Source: Gilliamella sp. B3022 (GTDB lineage: Bacteria > Pseudomonadota > Gammaproteobacteria > Enterobacterales > Orbaceae). From it: a stretch of DNA of 64,000 nt. The notes under the pieces were generated by a model. It had not been told where the DNA came from. It saw nothing but the letters and a program-made list of their open reading frames with translations, and did not search any database. The stretch is from assembly GCF_028751545.1 (NCBI RefSeq), contig NZ_CP071867.1, positions 2,019,306 to 2,083,305 of the forward strand. Reading direction: 5' to 3'. Positions 1 to 10,104 of the stretch are shown here, piece by piece. How positions within the stretch are numbered: position 1 is the first letter of the stretch; the number at the start of each line of letters is the position of its first letter. The position numbers were made by a program, and so were the translations under genes.

Positions 1-59
1 GATTATCACAATGCAACCCAACAGCACCAAACTACCATTATAAATATTGATGTAACGTA

Positions 60-1250
60 TTAAAATATCCATTTTATTCCGCAGCCTAAAGTTTTTTTGT
101 TATATAATTTACGGTTATGGGTCGTTTCTTTACGATCTTCGTCAGTATAGTTGAGGTTTAAGGTAACAATTTCAGTAATATCATAAGAGAGGCCAACAAA
201 ACGAGCAGTTACTTTAATTAACGAACGAGTCAAATTGCTTGATCGATCTGATGTTTCTTGGGAATTGGAATAGCCTGCAAATAAGCGGAGTTTTTCCGTA
301 GGAGAAGCGGCTATTTTAACTAAAAAACCACTCATATGTTTATTATCTTGATCAAAGGTATTATTCCATTTTCCAGATAAAGAAAGTCGTTCACCAAAAA
401 AATATTGAGTTATACCTGGATCAATACTTTTTATGTTGCCATCATTGTAATGATCAAGCTTCAAATCTAAAGTAACATGAAAAGAGTTAACATCATCATT
501 TATCGAATTAAATAAGGTGTAATCGATTCCATTTATCAATGTGTATTTAGCAAATAATTTATTTGAGGAAGAGACAAATCCTGTTAAATAACCATACGCT
601 TTATTGTTGAACGTATGCCATAGTGTCCCTCCATACTTTTGATCGTTCATATGAAAACGATGGGATTGTGCGAAGTAACCCGTAATGGTATCTGTTTTGG
701 ATAATTTATAAGATAGAGCCATCTCCATTTCGTTCCAATCAGCGTAAGATTTTGATAAATGGCTATGAGTACCACCTAAATTAAACTCCCAATTGTGTAT
801 AGAATTTTTTACAGCTTCGATACTTTTGCTAATTGTTAATAACTGAATATCGTTAGGTGATTGCTCTAAATATTGATTGAGCAGTTTTTCCGCTTTGTTA
901 GGGTCATCAGGATTTTGCGCTAGAATAACGCTAACCAGGCCATATTGTGCATCAATATAATCAGGCGTAATGGATAAAGCGTCTTGAAATGATTGTTTGG
1001 CTTGATCTAATTTGCCTAAAGCATAATAATTGAAGCCCAATTGGACCAAAATATCAGAATTAGTTGGTGATAGTTCATAGGCAAGTTGCAATTTTGACAA
1101 TGAAAGGTCGTAATTCTGAAACTTTTTAGCTTCTATACTCTCTTTTAACAGTTGATCGGCTTTAACTGCATTATCAAAATCGTTGGTGTTGGCTATCACT
1201 GAGGAACTATAAGTTAAGATACTAATTATTAAGACTATTTTACAGAACAT
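60..1250 (-). CDS. TPR-containing YaiO-type outer-membrane beta-barrel protein
   Basis: Predicted exported protein of 396 residues. I chose the ATG at 1250 because AAGG lies six bases upstream and the protein then opens with a signal peptide (MFCKIVLIISILTYSSSVIA); a longer reading to 1310 would put 20 polar residues before it. About residues 25-140 contain tetratricopeptide-like repeats (LGFNYYALGKLDQAKQSF). From about residue 150 the sequence alternates in the way of beta strands and ends in the aromatic residue F of KWIF, as outer-membrane barrels do. The barrel resembles the YaiO family. TPR plus barrel is also the plan of PgaA/BcsC polysaccharide exporters, so an envelope or export role is possible. 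No neighbour gives a pathway. It is divergent from the pitrilysin gene. Confidence 0.7.
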   Translation of the reverse strand: MFCKIVLIISILTYSSSVIANTNDFDNAVKADQLLKESIEAKKFQNYDLSLSKLQLAYELSPTNSDILVQLGFNYYALGKLDQAKQSFQDALSITPDYIDAQYGLVSVILAQNPDDPNKAEKLLNQYLEQSPNDIQLLTISKSIEAVKNSIHNWEFNLGGTHSHLSKSYADWNEMEMALSYKLSKTDTITGYFAQSHRFHMNDQKYGGTLWHTFNNKAYGYLTGFVSSSNKLFAKYTLINGIDYTLFNSINDDVNSFHVTLDLKLDHYNDGNIKSIDPGITQYFFGERLSLSGKWNNTFDQDNKHMSGFLVKIAASPTEKLRLFAGYSNSQETSDRSSNLTRSLIKVTARFVGLSYDITEIVTLNLNYTDEDRKETTHNRKLYNKKTLGCGIKWIF

Positions 1251-1735
1251 ATAAAACCTTAATCCATTATATTCTTGCTTGGTATTTTGTGTGTAAGTAC
1301 TTGTTACCAATTAATATACTGCTAGTCTGACCATAATTTGGCAGAATTAAATTAAGGAGTATTTAGATACAAATGAACGAAATACTCCCTTCCTTTTTGA
1401 ATCAATGCATTTTCGATAAAAATCTAAACTACTTTGAATCAATTGCAGCTACTAACTAATAGTGTTAATTTGAACTGATTCTGATACCGATAAGAACGTA
1501 TCATTTTTGTGAAATAAAATGGTAAACAATTTATAACATTACTGAACTGACCGTATTATGGTTGAGATTACTTATTCAACAGTAGTGATTGAATTATAGT
1601 ATTCTTTTTAGACAAAAGAAATTTGACCTTCGTTAATTTTTGTTAAGAAATTTTAACGTGCAAATAATGTGTGTTTCTCTCCCTAATTGCTTAAAAAAAG
1701 ACTATAATATTATTTTTTTGTTAGGCGAAGATTAT
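1251..1735. other. Divergent intergenic region between the YaiO-type gene and ptrA
   Basis: AT-rich region of about 485 bases that must hold both divergent promoters. I see no convincing ORF or RNA gene. A TATAAT at 1703-1708 is a possible -10 for ptrA but lacks a good -35. An operator-like dyad, TGATAC and GTATCA separated by ten bases, lies at 1482-1503. Its half-sites are only six bases, so it may be chance. Confidence 0.35.
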
Positions 1736-4609
1736 ATGGATAAGATAAAAATTATTTTTTTTATAATATCAGTGCTTTTTATTTTTAATTCCTCTTTTGC
1801 AATTGAAAACAAAATTTCCTTCCCAGCGCTTTTAGAGAAAATACAACAAAGTGATCGCGATAAGCGTCAATATGAAGTAATTGAATTAGCCAATCAAATG
1901 CGGGTACTATTGGTATTCGATCCTAAAGCGGCAAAATCATTAGGCTCATTAGCTTTACCAGTGGGATCACTGCAAGATCCTAAAGATCAACAAGGATTAG
2001 CTCACTACACAGAACATATGGTACTGATGGGATCCAAAAAGTACCCTAAACCCTCAAGTTTTTCCGAATTTTTAAACCGTCATGCGGGCAGCTATAATGC
2101 CAGTACTGCTGCACATCGAACTGCTTTTTATTTTGAAGTTGAAAACAGTGCTTTAGATACCGCGATGGATTATTTGGCCGATGCGATAGCGGAACCTAAA
2201 TTAGATTCTAATTTTGCGGATAAAGAACGCAATGCGGTTAATGCTGAAATGACAATGGCCAGATCAACCGATGGCTTTAGAATCCGGCAAGTTAATGCGG
2301 AAACCATCAATCCTGATCATCCTGCAGCGCAATTTGCAGGCGGTAACTTAGAAACATTAAGTGATAAACCAAACAGTAAATTACAAGATGCATTAGTCGC
2401 ATTTCATAAAAATTACTATTCATCCAATATTATGGTAGGGGTGATTTATAGTAATCAATCTATTAGTAAATTGGCAAAATTAGCTGAAACAACTTTTGGC
2501 AAAATTCCGAATAGAAATGTCACTGCTCCTAAAGTGGATAAACCGGCTTTAACACCAAATGTACTAAGTAAACAAATTGCTATGGTGCCAGCACAACCGA
2601 AAAAAGTGCTATTTTTACAGTTCCCAATGGAAAGTAATTTGGCTAAATTTGCCGATAAAACCGATGAATATATCAATTATTTGATCAGCAATAACAGCCA
2701 AAATACATTATCCGATCAACTGAAAAAGCAAGGATTAATTGAAGCAATAAGTTCAACTTATGATTCTATACGTTATGGTAATAGTGGTACGTTTAGTATA
2801 AATGTCAGTTTAACTGATGAAGGCCTCGCTCAGAAAGATAAAGTGATTGGTGCAATTTTTAATTATTTACAATTAATTCAAAAGCAGGGTGTTTCTGACG
2901 CCTATTATGAAGAGCTTAAAAAAGTTCTAGCTTTAGAATTTAAGTATGAAGATGTAGATCGGGATATGTCTTATGTTGAATGGCTATCTGATCAGATGTT
3001 GTTATATCCAGTACAAAATATATTAAATTCCAATTACATTGCCACTAATTTTGATAAAGCGGCAATTATTGCTCGCTTGAAAAGTTTAACGCCTGATAAT
3101 ACCCGAGTTTGGGTGATTTCACCAGATCAAAACACGGATAAAACTGCTTATTTTGTCAATGCACCTTATAAAATTGAAAATATCACTAGCGAACAAAAAG
3201 CTCGTTGGTCAACATTGGGTAAGAGTTTTACCTTCTCTTTACCTCAATTAAATCCTTATATTCCTGATGATTTCTCAATTGTGAAACAAAATTATGATCA
3301 AGCTCAACCAACAGAGTTTAGTAAACGTGGTAATCATATCCATTTTGTAAGTCAGTATTTCAAAAATGAACCTAAAGCTGCTATTGTCGTCTCTTTGCGT
3401 AGCAATCAAGCCTTTGCTTCAGCCAAAGCGGATGTCGCTTTTGAATTACTTGACTATATTGCAAACCGAAGTTTGAGTGATTTACAATTTCAAGCTGCGG
3501 TAGCGGGGATCTCGTTATCCACTCAAGGTGATAATGGCTTGATGATCTTAGCAAGTGGTTTTAGTCAACACCTATCCAAAATGGTGACAGCCGTTCTTGA
3601 TGGTTATCGTAATGTCACTATTGATGAACAAACTTTAGCTTTAGCGAAATCTTGGTATCTACAAAAACTTGATAATGCCGATCATGCTAAAAGTTACTGG
3701 CTAGCTGTTCAACCCATTAATGCTCTATCTGTGTTACCTCGTTATTTTGAACGAGATGAACGACGTCAAATTACGGCCAATATTACTATTAAAGATATTG
3801 TCGATTATCGTGATAACTTACTTTCTCGCTCTGTGCCATATATGATTAGTTTAGGTAATTTATCTAACGAGAACTCTTTAGATCTTTACCACTCTATCCA
3901 AAAAACATTAGTACGCGATGTTGAATATACACCGAGTGAAAACATTATTATCAAAAATTCGCTGGATGCTAAAATTATTCAACAAGCAAAGAGTACTGAT
4001 AATGCCTTAATAATGGGTTATATTCCAACAGGCTATAATAGAATTCGTAGTGGTATATTAAGTTATACTTTGTCTAAAATCCTATCCCCATGGTTTTATG
4101 ATCAAATACGGACTAATGAACAATTAGGTTATGCAGTATTTGCAACTCCGATGACAATAGGTGATTCCATAGGAATAAGCTTTACAGTACAAAGTAACCA
4201 ATATGATCCAGCTTATTTATTTAAACGCTATCAAGAATTTTATCCAGTGATATCAAATAAATTGCAGGCTTTATCTAAAGATGATATTAATCAATATAAA
4301 AAAGCAGTGTTTGAAGAATTGACTATGCCACCACAAACTTTAGATGAAGAATTAAGCCGTTATTTACCTGACTATCGAAATAACCGTTTCGCGTTTGATT
4401 CATTGACAAAAAAAATTGAGCAAGTGAAGAAAATCACCAAGCAAGATCTTATTGACTTTTATCATCGCTCCATTATAGAACCCAAAGGTTTAGTCTTAGC
4501 GTCCCAAGTATTAGGTAAACGCCAAACTGATGCAAAGCAACCAGAAGCAATTTCAGAATTTACCGAATATGAAAAAGTTTCAGCTTTACAAAAGGTTCTA
4601 TTAAACTGA
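1736..4609 (+). CDS. ptrA: Pitrilysin (protease III), periplasmic M16 zinc metallopeptidase
   Basis: Zinc endopeptidase that degrades small peptides in the periplasm. The ATG at 1736 has AGGCGAAG upstream and gives 957 residues, close to the E. coli enzyme (962), starting with a signal peptide (hydrophobic residues 6-22). The inverted zinc motif HYTEH is at residues 90-94 and the third zinc ligand is Glu171 in KERNAVNAE. The rest has the expected four-lobed M16 length, including a C-terminal inactive lobe with EQLGYAVF. A reading from 1640 would put 32 unrelated residues before the signal peptide and is rejected. In E. coli ptrA sits between recC and recB. Here it stands alone, divergent from an outer-membrane barrel gene and followed by a regulator. 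Confidence 0.93.
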   Translation: MDKIKIIFFIISVLFIFNSSFAIENKISFPALLEKIQQSDRDKRQYEVIELANQMRVLLVFDPKAAKSLGSLALPVGSLQDPKDQQGLAHYTEHMVLMGSKKYPKPSSFSEFLNRHAGSYNASTAAHRTAFYFEVENSALDTAMDYLADAIAEPKLDSNFADKERNAVNAEMTMARSTDGFRIRQVNAETINPDHPAAQFAGGNLETLSDKPNSKLQDALVAFHKNYYSSNIMVGVIYSNQSISKLAKLAETTFGKIPNRNVTAPKVDKPALTPNVLSKQIAMVPAQPKKVLFLQFPMESNLAKFADKTDEYINYLISNNSQNTLSDQLKKQGLIEAISSTYDSIRYGNSGTFSINVSLTDEGLAQKDKVIGAIFNYLQLIQKQGVSDAYYEELKKVLALEFKYEDVDRDMSYVEWLSDQMLLYPVQNILNSNYIATNFDKAAIIARLKSLTPDNTRVWVISPDQNTDKTAYFVNAPYKIENITSEQKARWSTLGKSFTFSLPQLNPYIPDDFSIVKQNYDQAQPTEFSKRGNHIHFVSQYFKNEPKAAIVVSLRSNQAFASAKADVAFELLDYIANRSLSDLQFQAAVAGISLSTQGDNGLMILASGFSQHLSKMVTAVLDGYRNVTIDEQTLALAKSWYLQKLDNADHAKSYWLAVQPINALSVLPRYFERDERRQITANITIKDIVDYRDNLLSRSVPYMISLGNLSNENSLDLYHSIQKTLVRDVEYTPSENIIIKNSLDAKIIQQAKSTDNALIMGYIPTGYNRIRSGILSYTLSKILSPWFYDQIRTNEQLGYAVFATPMTIGDSIGISFTVQSNQYDPAYLFKRYQEFYPVISNKLQALSKDDINQYKKAVFEELTMPPQTLDEELSRYLPDYRNNRFAFDSLTKKIEQVKKITKQDLIDFYHRSIIEPKGLVLASQVLGKRQTDAKQPEAISEFTEYEKVSALQKVLLN

Positions 4610-4666
4610 TTTCTGTTTTAAATATGAACCTAAAAATAGGTTCAACCTGAAAAATTTTTACAAAAA

Positions 4667-4695
4667 TTGGCATTGTTATCACCATGTGATACACT
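4667..4695 (+). promoter_or_regulatory. Promoter with overlapping palindromic operator upstream of the XRE regulator
   Basis: TTGGCA (4667-4672) and TACACT (4690-4695) are spaced by 17 bases, a good sigma-70 arrangement. The spacer contains the palindrome TATCAC-CAT-GTGATA (4677-4691). It ends 32 bases before the regulator's start codon, a typical position for autoregulation by a helix-turn-helix protein. The boxes and symmetry are seen directly; the binding partner is inferred. Confidence 0.5.
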
Positions 4696-4723
4696 GCCAA
4701 AATCCTAATGTTTTGAGTGTATT

Positions 4724-5596
4724 ATGATTACTGGAACGATTGATTATTGTGCTATAGGTCAGCGCTTGCGCGCATATCGTATTGCTGCTTCGCTAAAAGC
4801 AGAAGATGTTGCAAAAAATCTTAAAATTTCACGAGCAGCGGTATATCGGTTAGAGAAAGGTGAAATTGTTAAAATTGAAACATTAGAACGGTTGGCTTTT
4901 TTACTCAATACCTCTTTTGCAAGTTTACTTGGAATTGATACAGAATATTATTCAAGTGGCGAAGGTTTTTTTGAACGTATGCGACAACTTGAAGAACAAT
5001 CAACTCATATTTATTCTCATTTCGATCCTTTCTCATTTTTATTAACTTCACCAAACTATCTTAATCATTTAGCTATGATGATAGAAGAGTCTAGTGAGTC
5101 AATTGAACCGCAAAAATATGCAGTTATTTTGTCAATTTTAAAACATCGTAAAATACAATTTTACCAGTCAATTCCTAAGGTGATAAACTTAATTAGTTTA
5201 CGTAATGTTGAACGTTTTTTGCATATCGGCTTAGTCGGTAACTTAACCATTTCGCCAGGTAAAAAATCAGAAAGGATGCTGCTTGCTCGTAAAGAAGTCT
5301 ATCATTTAATTGAACTCATTGAACAACAATCTTATGCGCCAACCATCGCTATTACTCAAGAAGCGATTCCATCAATTGCTTTTCAAATTTTTTATCAAAA
5401 TGGTGAGCCAATTTCACTTGCAATGAGTCCTTTTCGTTTAGGCGAATTACCAAATGTGACAACAGGTATTGCATCAATTACCTCTTCGAATGATGCCATT
5501 AAACGCTATCGCTCGTTATTTGATAGATTATGGAAAAATAGTGCCAAAGATGAGCATGCCATTGATTTGTTAAAAACAACACTAGATAAATTTTAA
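4724..5596 (+). CDS. XRE-family helix-turn-helix regulator
   Basis: Protein of 290 residues with an N-terminal Cro/C1-type DNA-binding domain (about 10-70: IGQRLRAYRIAASLKAEDVA, then ISRAAVYRLEKGEIVKIETL). It has a long C-terminal part of about 200 residues that I do not recognise; it contains no obvious enzyme motif or membrane segment and is probably a sensing or dimerisation domain. It starts 31 bases upstream of aroA and could be cotranscribed with it, although this gene is not in the enterobacterial aroA cluster. The overlapping promoter and palindrome at 4667-4695 suggest self-control. The regulated pathway is unknown. Confidence 0.75.
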   Translation: MITGTIDYCAIGQRLRAYRIAASLKAEDVAKNLKISRAAVYRLEKGEIVKIETLERLAFLLNTSFASLLGIDTEYYSSGEGFFERMRQLEEQSTHIYSHFDPFSFLLTSPNYLNHLAMMIEESSESIEPQKYAVILSILKHRKIQFYQSIPKVINLISLRNVERFLHIGLVGNLTISPGKKSERMLLARKEVYHLIELIEQQSYAPTIAITQEAIPSIAFQIFYQNGEPISLAMSPFRLGELPNVTTGIASITSSNDAIKRYRSLFDRLWKNSAKDEHAIDLLKTTLDKF

Positions 5597-5627
5597 AAAA
5601 CTACAATAAATATTAAAGAGAGTCATC

Positions 5628-6908
5628 ATGTTATCCTTAACTTTACAACCAATAAAAAAATTTAACGGCACCATTAATTTACCCGGTTCTAAAAGTGTGT
5701 CTAATCGTGCATTACTATTATCCGCTTTGAGTAAGGGTAATACGCGTTTAACCAATTTACTTGATAGTGATGATGTCCGCTATATGCTAGATGCTTTATC
5801 GGCTTTGGGTGTGAAGTATCAGCTATCACATGATAGAACCATCTGTGATGTCGAAGGTGTAGGTGGTATGTTACCTTCGTCAAACGCCTTAAAACTTTTT
5901 TTAGGGAATGCTGGTACCGCAATGCGACCACTCGCTGCGGCTTTATCTTTAGGCAATAATAATATTGTACTAACCGGTGAGCCACGCATGAAAGAGCGTC
6001 CAATTGGTCACCTAGTTGATTCTCTCCGTCAAGGTGGTGCTAAAATTGATTATCTTGAAAATGAAGGTTATCCGCCATTACACATTCATGGTGGTTTTAT
6101 TGGCGGTAATATTCAGGTTAATGGTTCAGTTTCTAGCCAATTTTTAACTGCATTATTAATGGCTTCACCATTGGCGCCAAACGATACTCAAATTACGATA
6201 ATTGGAGATTTAGTATCTAAGCCTTATATTGATATTACAATTAAAATGATGGCGATTTTTGGTGTAACAGTCACAAATCATCATTATCAAAAGTTTACAA
6301 TTAAAGCCAACCAATGTTATCAATCGCCGGGCAATTATTTGGTTGAGGGTGATGCTTCATCCGCTTCTTATTTTTTAGCTGCTGCTGCGATTAAAGGTGG
6401 TACAGTACGAGTTACAGGTATCGGTAAAAAAAGTTTACAAGGCGACACTCAGTTTGCCCATGTACTTGAAAAAATGGGCGCTAAAATTACTTGGGCAGAT
6501 GACTATATTGAGTGTACTAGTTGTGATTTAAATGGCATCGATATGGATATGAATCATATTCCTGATGCAGCAATGACCATTGCAACAACAGCACTTTTTG
6601 CGAAAGGACCAACAACAATTCGCAATATTTATAACTGGCGCGTAAAAGAAACTGACCGTTTATATGCGATGGCAACTGAATTAAGAAAAGTTGGCGCTAC
6701 GGTTGATGAAGGTGAAGATTATATTACAATCGTTCCTCCAGCTAAATTAACCCATGCTGAGATAAAAACTTATAATGATCACCGTATTGCAATGTGTTTT
6801 TCATTAGTGGCATTATCGGATACACCAATAACAATATTAGATCCTAAATGTACAATGAAAACTTTTCCAGATTATTTTGAACAATTTAAACGTTTAAGTG
6901 AAGAATAA
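5628..6908 (+). CDS. aroA: 3-phosphoshikimate 1-carboxyvinyltransferase (EPSP synthase)
   Basis: Cytoplasmic enzyme joining phosphoenolpyruvate to shikimate-3-phosphate, the sixth shikimate-pathway step. The 426 residues match the E. coli length (427). Visible motifs are [14 protein letters not shown] near the N-terminus (substrate-binding Lys and Ser), [15 protein letters not shown] (PEP-binding loop), [15 protein letters not shown], and [15 protein letters not shown] with the catalytic Asp. The start is preceded by AGAGAG. The stop codon is separated from the cmk start by one base, so the two are likely translationally coupled. Enterobacteria have ycaL between aroA and cmk; it is absent here. 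Confidence 0.97.
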   Translation: MLSLTLQPIKKFNGTINLPGSKSVSNRALLLSALSKGNTRLTNLLDSDDVRYMLDALSALGVKYQLSHDRTICDVEGVGGMLPSSNALKLFLGNAGTAMRPLAAALSLGNNNIVLTGEPRMKERPIGHLVDSLRQGGAKIDYLENEGYPPLHIHGGFIGGNIQVNGSVSSQFLTALLMASPLAPNDTQITIIGDLVSKPYIDITIKMMAIFGVTVTNHHYQKFTIKANQCYQSPGNYLVEGDASSASYFLAAAAIKGGTVRVTGIGKKSLQGDTQFAHVLEKMGAKITWADDYIECTSCDLNGIDMDMNHIPDAAMTIATTALFAKGPTTIRNIYNWRVKETDRLYAMATELRKVGATVDEGEDYITIVPPAKLTHAEIKTYNDHRIAMCFSLVALSDTPITILDPKCTMKTFPDYFEQFKRLSEE

Positions 6909-6909
6909 A

Positions 6910-7590
6910 ATGAATCGATCTGTTCCTGTTATTGCCGTTGATGGCCCAAGTGGTGTTGGTAAGGGCACATTATGTCAAGCGTTGGCAAATCATTTTAAAT
7001 GGCGTCTTTTGGATTCCGGAGCAATTTATCGCGTTCTTGCACTTTCGGCGCTTAAACAAAATATTGCTCTTGATGACGAGCAAAAACTTGCCCAATTAGC
7101 GTTTAATTTGCCATTGGCATTTGATACAACTGGTAGTGAAGTAAAAGTTTTGTTAAATAATCTCGATGTTTCAAAAGAGATTCGCACAGAACAAACCGGT
7201 GGAGCAGCCTCAAAAGTTGCCGCAATGAATAGTGTTCGAACCGCTTTATTACAACGCCAACGAGACTTTAGACAGGCACCAGGATTAATTGCTGATGGTC
7301 GAGATATGGGAAGTGTTGTGTTCAAAGATGCGCCTGTTAAGATATTTCTGGATGCGAGTGCGGAGTCCCGAGCAGAAAGAAGAATGAAACAGTTGCAAGA
7401 GAAGCAAAATCATGTTAAATTCGCCGAAATTTTGCAGGAGATAACTGCGCGTGATGAGCGCGATCGAAATCGAACTGTTGCGCCACTTAAACCTGCGGAT
7501 GATGCTTTAATAATTGATACCACATCCCTATCTATTCAAGATGTTTTCAATCAATCTATTAAGTATATAAATAAAGAACTTGCATTGTAA
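6910..7590 (+). CDS. cmk: Cytidylate kinase
   Basis: Phosphorylates CMP and dCMP with ATP. The Walker A loop GPSGVGKGT lies within the first 20 residues; DGRDMGSVVF and the arginine-rich lid (SRAERRMKQL, RDERDRNR) follow. The ATG at 6910 gives 226 residues (E. coli 227). A GTG at 6898 overlapping aroA would add four residues but fits the family less well. It precedes rpsA, the standard cmk-rpsA pairing, in which cmk promoters contribute to S1 expression. Confidence 0.95.
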   Translation: MNRSVPVIAVDGPSGVGKGTLCQALANHFKWRLLDSGAIYRVLALSALKQNIALDDEQKLAQLAFNLPLAFDTTGSEVKVLLNNLDVSKEIRTEQTGGAASKVAAMNSVRTALLQRQRDFRQAPGLIADGRDMGSVVFKDAPVKIFLDASAESRAERRMKQLQEKQNHVKFAEILQEITARDERDRNRTVAPLKPADDALIIDTTSLSIQDVFNQSIKYINKELAL

Positions 7591-7614
7591 GTTTTTTCTT
7601 GCAGTGTAGAACTA

Positions 7615-7675
7615 GCTCCTATATAAGGATGTATGGAGTATCACCAACAACCCCACAAGACAGGATGTAATGTGG
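7615..7675 (+). promoter_or_regulatory. rpsA leader with two GGA-loop hairpins, probable S1 autoregulatory element
   Basis: Two hairpins can be drawn in the 113-base cmk-rpsA gap. The first (7615-7639) pairs GCTCC(T)ATAT with GTATGGAGT, with one bulged base, and exposes AAGGAT in the loop. The second (7653-7675) pairs CCACA with TGTGG and, after a 2x2 internal loop, ACA with TGT around a GGA triloop. No Shine-Dalgarno sequence precedes the rpsA ATG. In E. coli the rpsA leader likewise lacks a good SD and presents GGA in hairpin loops for S1-dependent initiation and feedback. The pairing was done by eye. Confidence 0.55.
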
Positions 7676-7703
7676 ACGTTAATTTTAACTAAAGTATATA
7701 AAT

Positions 7704-9386
7704 ATGACTGAATCTTTTGCTCAACTCTTTGAAGAGTCTTTAAATCAACTAGACACTCGTTCTGGTAATATGATCCGTGGTACTGTCGTTGCAATCGACA
7801 AAGATGTTGTTTTAGTTGATGCTGGTTTAAAATCTGAATCAGCAATTCCAGTAGAGCAGTTTAAAAATGCACAAGGCGAATTAGAAGTTCAAGTTGGCGA
7901 TGTAGTTGATGTCGTTCTTGATTCTATTGAAGATGGCTTTGGCGAAACAATCTTATCTCGTGAAAAAGCTAAACGTCACGAAGCGTGGCTAACATTAGAA
8001 AAAGCAGTTGAAGATGCTGCAACAGTATTAGGTGTAATCAATGGTAAAGTTAAAGGTGGCTTTACGGTTGATCTAAATGGCGTTCGCGCGTTCCTTCCTG
8101 GTTCGCTTGTTGATGTTCGTCCATTACGCGATACTTCTCATATTGAAAACAGAGAAATCGAATTAAAAGTTATTAAATTAGACCAAAAACGTAACAACGT
8201 AGTTGTTTCACGTCGTGCTGTTATTGAATCTGAAAATAGTGCAGAAAGAGAACAACTTCTTGAAAATCTACAAGAAGGTTCAGAAGTTAAAGGTATTATC
8301 AAAAATCTTACTGATTACGGTGCATTCGTTGATCTTGGCGGTGTTGATGGGTTACTTCATATCACTGATATGGCTTGGAAACGTGTTAAACATCCAAGTG
8401 AAGTGGTTGAAGTGGGTCAAGAATTACTTGTTAAAGTACTTAAATTTGACAAAGATCGTTCACGCGTATCTCTTGGCTTAAAACAATTAGGCGAAGATCC
8501 ATGGGTATCAATTGCTAAACGTTACCCTGAAGGAACTAAAGTAACTGGAAAAGTAACCAACTTAACTGATTACGGTTGTTTTGTTGAAATTGAAACGGGT
8601 GTTGAAGGTTTAGTTCACGTTTCTGAAATGGATTGGACAAACAAAAACATCCACCCATCTAAAGTTGTTAGCTTAGGTGATGTGGTTGAAGTCGTTGTTC
8701 TTGAAATTGATGAAGAACGTCGTCGTATCTCTCTCGGTCTTAAACAATGTAAACCAAATCCATGGTTACAATTTGCTGAATCACACAATAAAGGTGATAA
8801 AGTTAGCGGTAAGATCAAATCAATTACTGATTTTGGTATCTTCATTGGTTTAGATGGTGGTATCGATGGTTTAGTTCATCTTTCAGACATCTCATGGAAT
8901 ATGCCTGGTGAAGAAGCTGTTAAATCTTATAAGAAAGGCGATGATATCGAAGCTGTTGTGTTACAAGTTGATGCAGAACGTGAACGTATCTCTTTAGGTA
9001 TTAAACAACTTGAAGATGATCCATTCAGTAGCTTCGCTGCTAACTACAAAAAAGGCACAATCGTTAAAGGTACTGTTACTACTGTTGATGCTAAAGGTGC
9101 AACTATTGAAATCGCAGAAGGTATTGAAGGTTACTTAAAAGCCCAAGATATCGCTCGTGAACGTATCGAAGATGCAACTACTGTATTAAAAGCTGGTGAT
9201 GAAGTTGAAGCTAAGATTGTTAACATCGATCGTAAAACTCGTGCAATTTCGTTATCAATTCGTGCGAAAGATGAAGCAGACGAAAAAGAAGCACTTGCAG
9301 CGGTGAATAACACGACTACTCAAGAAGATGCATCATTTACTAACGCAATGGCGGAAGCATTTAAAGCAGCATCAAAAACTGAGTAA
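7704..9386 (+). CDS. rpsA: 30S ribosomal protein S1
   Basis: RNA-binding ribosomal protein that brings mRNA to the 30S subunit. The 560 residues (E. coli 557) contain six S1/OB-fold repeats. Repeats 3-6 are very clear, each starting with a G-x-V-x-G-x-V/I pattern and ending in R-x-S/R-x-S-L-G-x-K-Q (for example [33 protein letters not shown]). The start ATG has no SD, as is usual for this gene, and the GGA-loop hairpins upstream fit autoregulation. A strong terminator follows, so ihfB probably depends on its own promoter or on readthrough. Confidence 0.98.
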   Translation: MTESFAQLFEESLNQLDTRSGNMIRGTVVAIDKDVVLVDAGLKSESAIPVEQFKNAQGELEVQVGDVVDVVLDSIEDGFGETILSREKAKRHEAWLTLEKAVEDAATVLGVINGKVKGGFTVDLNGVRAFLPGSLVDVRPLRDTSHIENREIELKVIKLDQKRNNVVVSRRAVIESENSAEREQLLENLQEGSEVKGIIKNLTDYGAFVDLGGVDGLLHITDMAWKRVKHPSEVVEVGQELLVKVLKFDKDRSRVSLGLKQLGEDPWVSIAKRYPEGTKVTGKVTNLTDYGCFVEIETGVEGLVHVSEMDWTNKNIHPSKVVSLGDVVEVVVLEIDEERRRISLGLKQCKPNPWLQFAESHNKGDKVSGKIKSITDFGIFIGLDGGIDGLVHLSDISWNMPGEEAVKSYKKGDDIEAVVLQVDAERERISLGIKQLEDDPFSSFAANYKKGTIVKGTVTTVDAKGATIEIAEGIEGYLKAQDIARERIEDATTVLKAGDEVEAKIVNIDRKTRAISLSIRAKDEADEKEALAAVNNTTTQEDASFTNAMAEAFKAASKTE

Positions 9387-9406
9387 AAATTGTTTATGCA
9401 AAGAGT

Positions 9407-9429
9407 AAAGAGGGCTTGCCCTCTTTTTC
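9407..9429 (+). terminator. Rho-independent terminator of rpsA
   Basis: Perfect eight-base stem AAAGAGGG/CCCTCTTT with a CTTG loop, followed directly by a T-rich tract. It starts 20 bases after the rpsA stop. Confidence 0.9.
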
Positions 9430-9486
9430 TTTTGTAGTATAAAATGAATTGATTTTATGCCGCGCAAAAATTAATTAGGAGTGACC

Positions 9487-9777
9487 ATGAACAGATCAGA
9501 TTTAGCAGAAAAAATAGCCAACTGGCGGGCACACCTTCCCGTGCAGCTAGTTGACGATGCTGTGAGAGATATTATCGAACAGATCGCTTTGGCTATGGAA
9601 AGTAATGATCGTGTTGAAATTCGAGGTTTTGGTAGTTTCAGTTTAAATTACCGAGCCCCACGTAAAGCAAGAAATCCTAGAACTGGTGGTAATGTAGAAG
9701 TTAAACACAAATATATTCCTCACTTTAAACCGGGTAAAGAATTACGTGAAAGAGTGGATAATGCTGCTAAAGCGTAA
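9487..9777 (+). CDS. ihfB: Integration host factor subunit beta
   Basis: DNA-bending nucleoid protein that pairs with IhfA. The ATG at 9487 is chosen because AGGAG (9477-9481) is correctly spaced; a GTG at 9481 lies inside that SD. The 96 residues show the HU/IHF fold with the signature GFGSFSLNYRAPRKARNPRT and the proline-bearing DNA-intercalating arm (RNPRTGGNV), then KYIPHFKPGKELRERV. The SFSLNYRAPR stretch favours the beta subunit over alpha or HU. It follows rpsA as in enterobacteria. Confidence 0.96.
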   Translation: MNRSDLAEKIANWRAHLPVQLVDDAVRDIIEQIALAMESNDRVEIRGFGSFSLNYRAPRKARNPRTGGNVEVKHKYIPHFKPGKELRERVDNAAKA

Positions 9778-10104
9778 TATGTAAATATTATCGTTTTTGA
9801 AGCCTTTGAGTAAAATCAAAGGCTTTTTATTTCACTACCATTTAATCACGACTGTCAATAAATTACTATACTATTATAAAATTTCCCTACATTAGCAATT
9901 CTTTATTATCAAATCAACCTTATTTTTGTTCTGATAGTTAACAATATTTTCACAATAAAATGATGAAATAAACTTATTATCTGAAAATTACTCTCAATTC
10001 ATAGATAAATTGGAAGCCAGCTCTAACATTACACGATACATTGATTAATTCAAATCACCATGCGATATGTTAAGTGTTCTATCAAATGAAGCTTATTTAG
10101 ATTA
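9778..10104. other. ihfB-comEC intergenic region
   Basis: About 330 bases. A terminator occupies the first part (9801-9828). The remainder is AT-rich with no ORF, RNA gene or clear repeat that I can see; it presumably carries the comEC promoter. Confidence 0.4.
9801..9828 (+). terminator. Rho-independent terminator of ihfB
   Basis: Perfect nine-base stem AGCCTTTGA/TCAAAGGCT, six-base loop GTAAAA, then a run of five T. It lies 24 bases after the ihfB stop. Confidence 0.9.

Noticed and set aside
1482-1503. TGATAC-N10-GTATCA dyad as a firm operator
   Set aside because: Six-base half-sites in AT-rich sequence are likely by chance; kept only as a remark in the intergenic entry.
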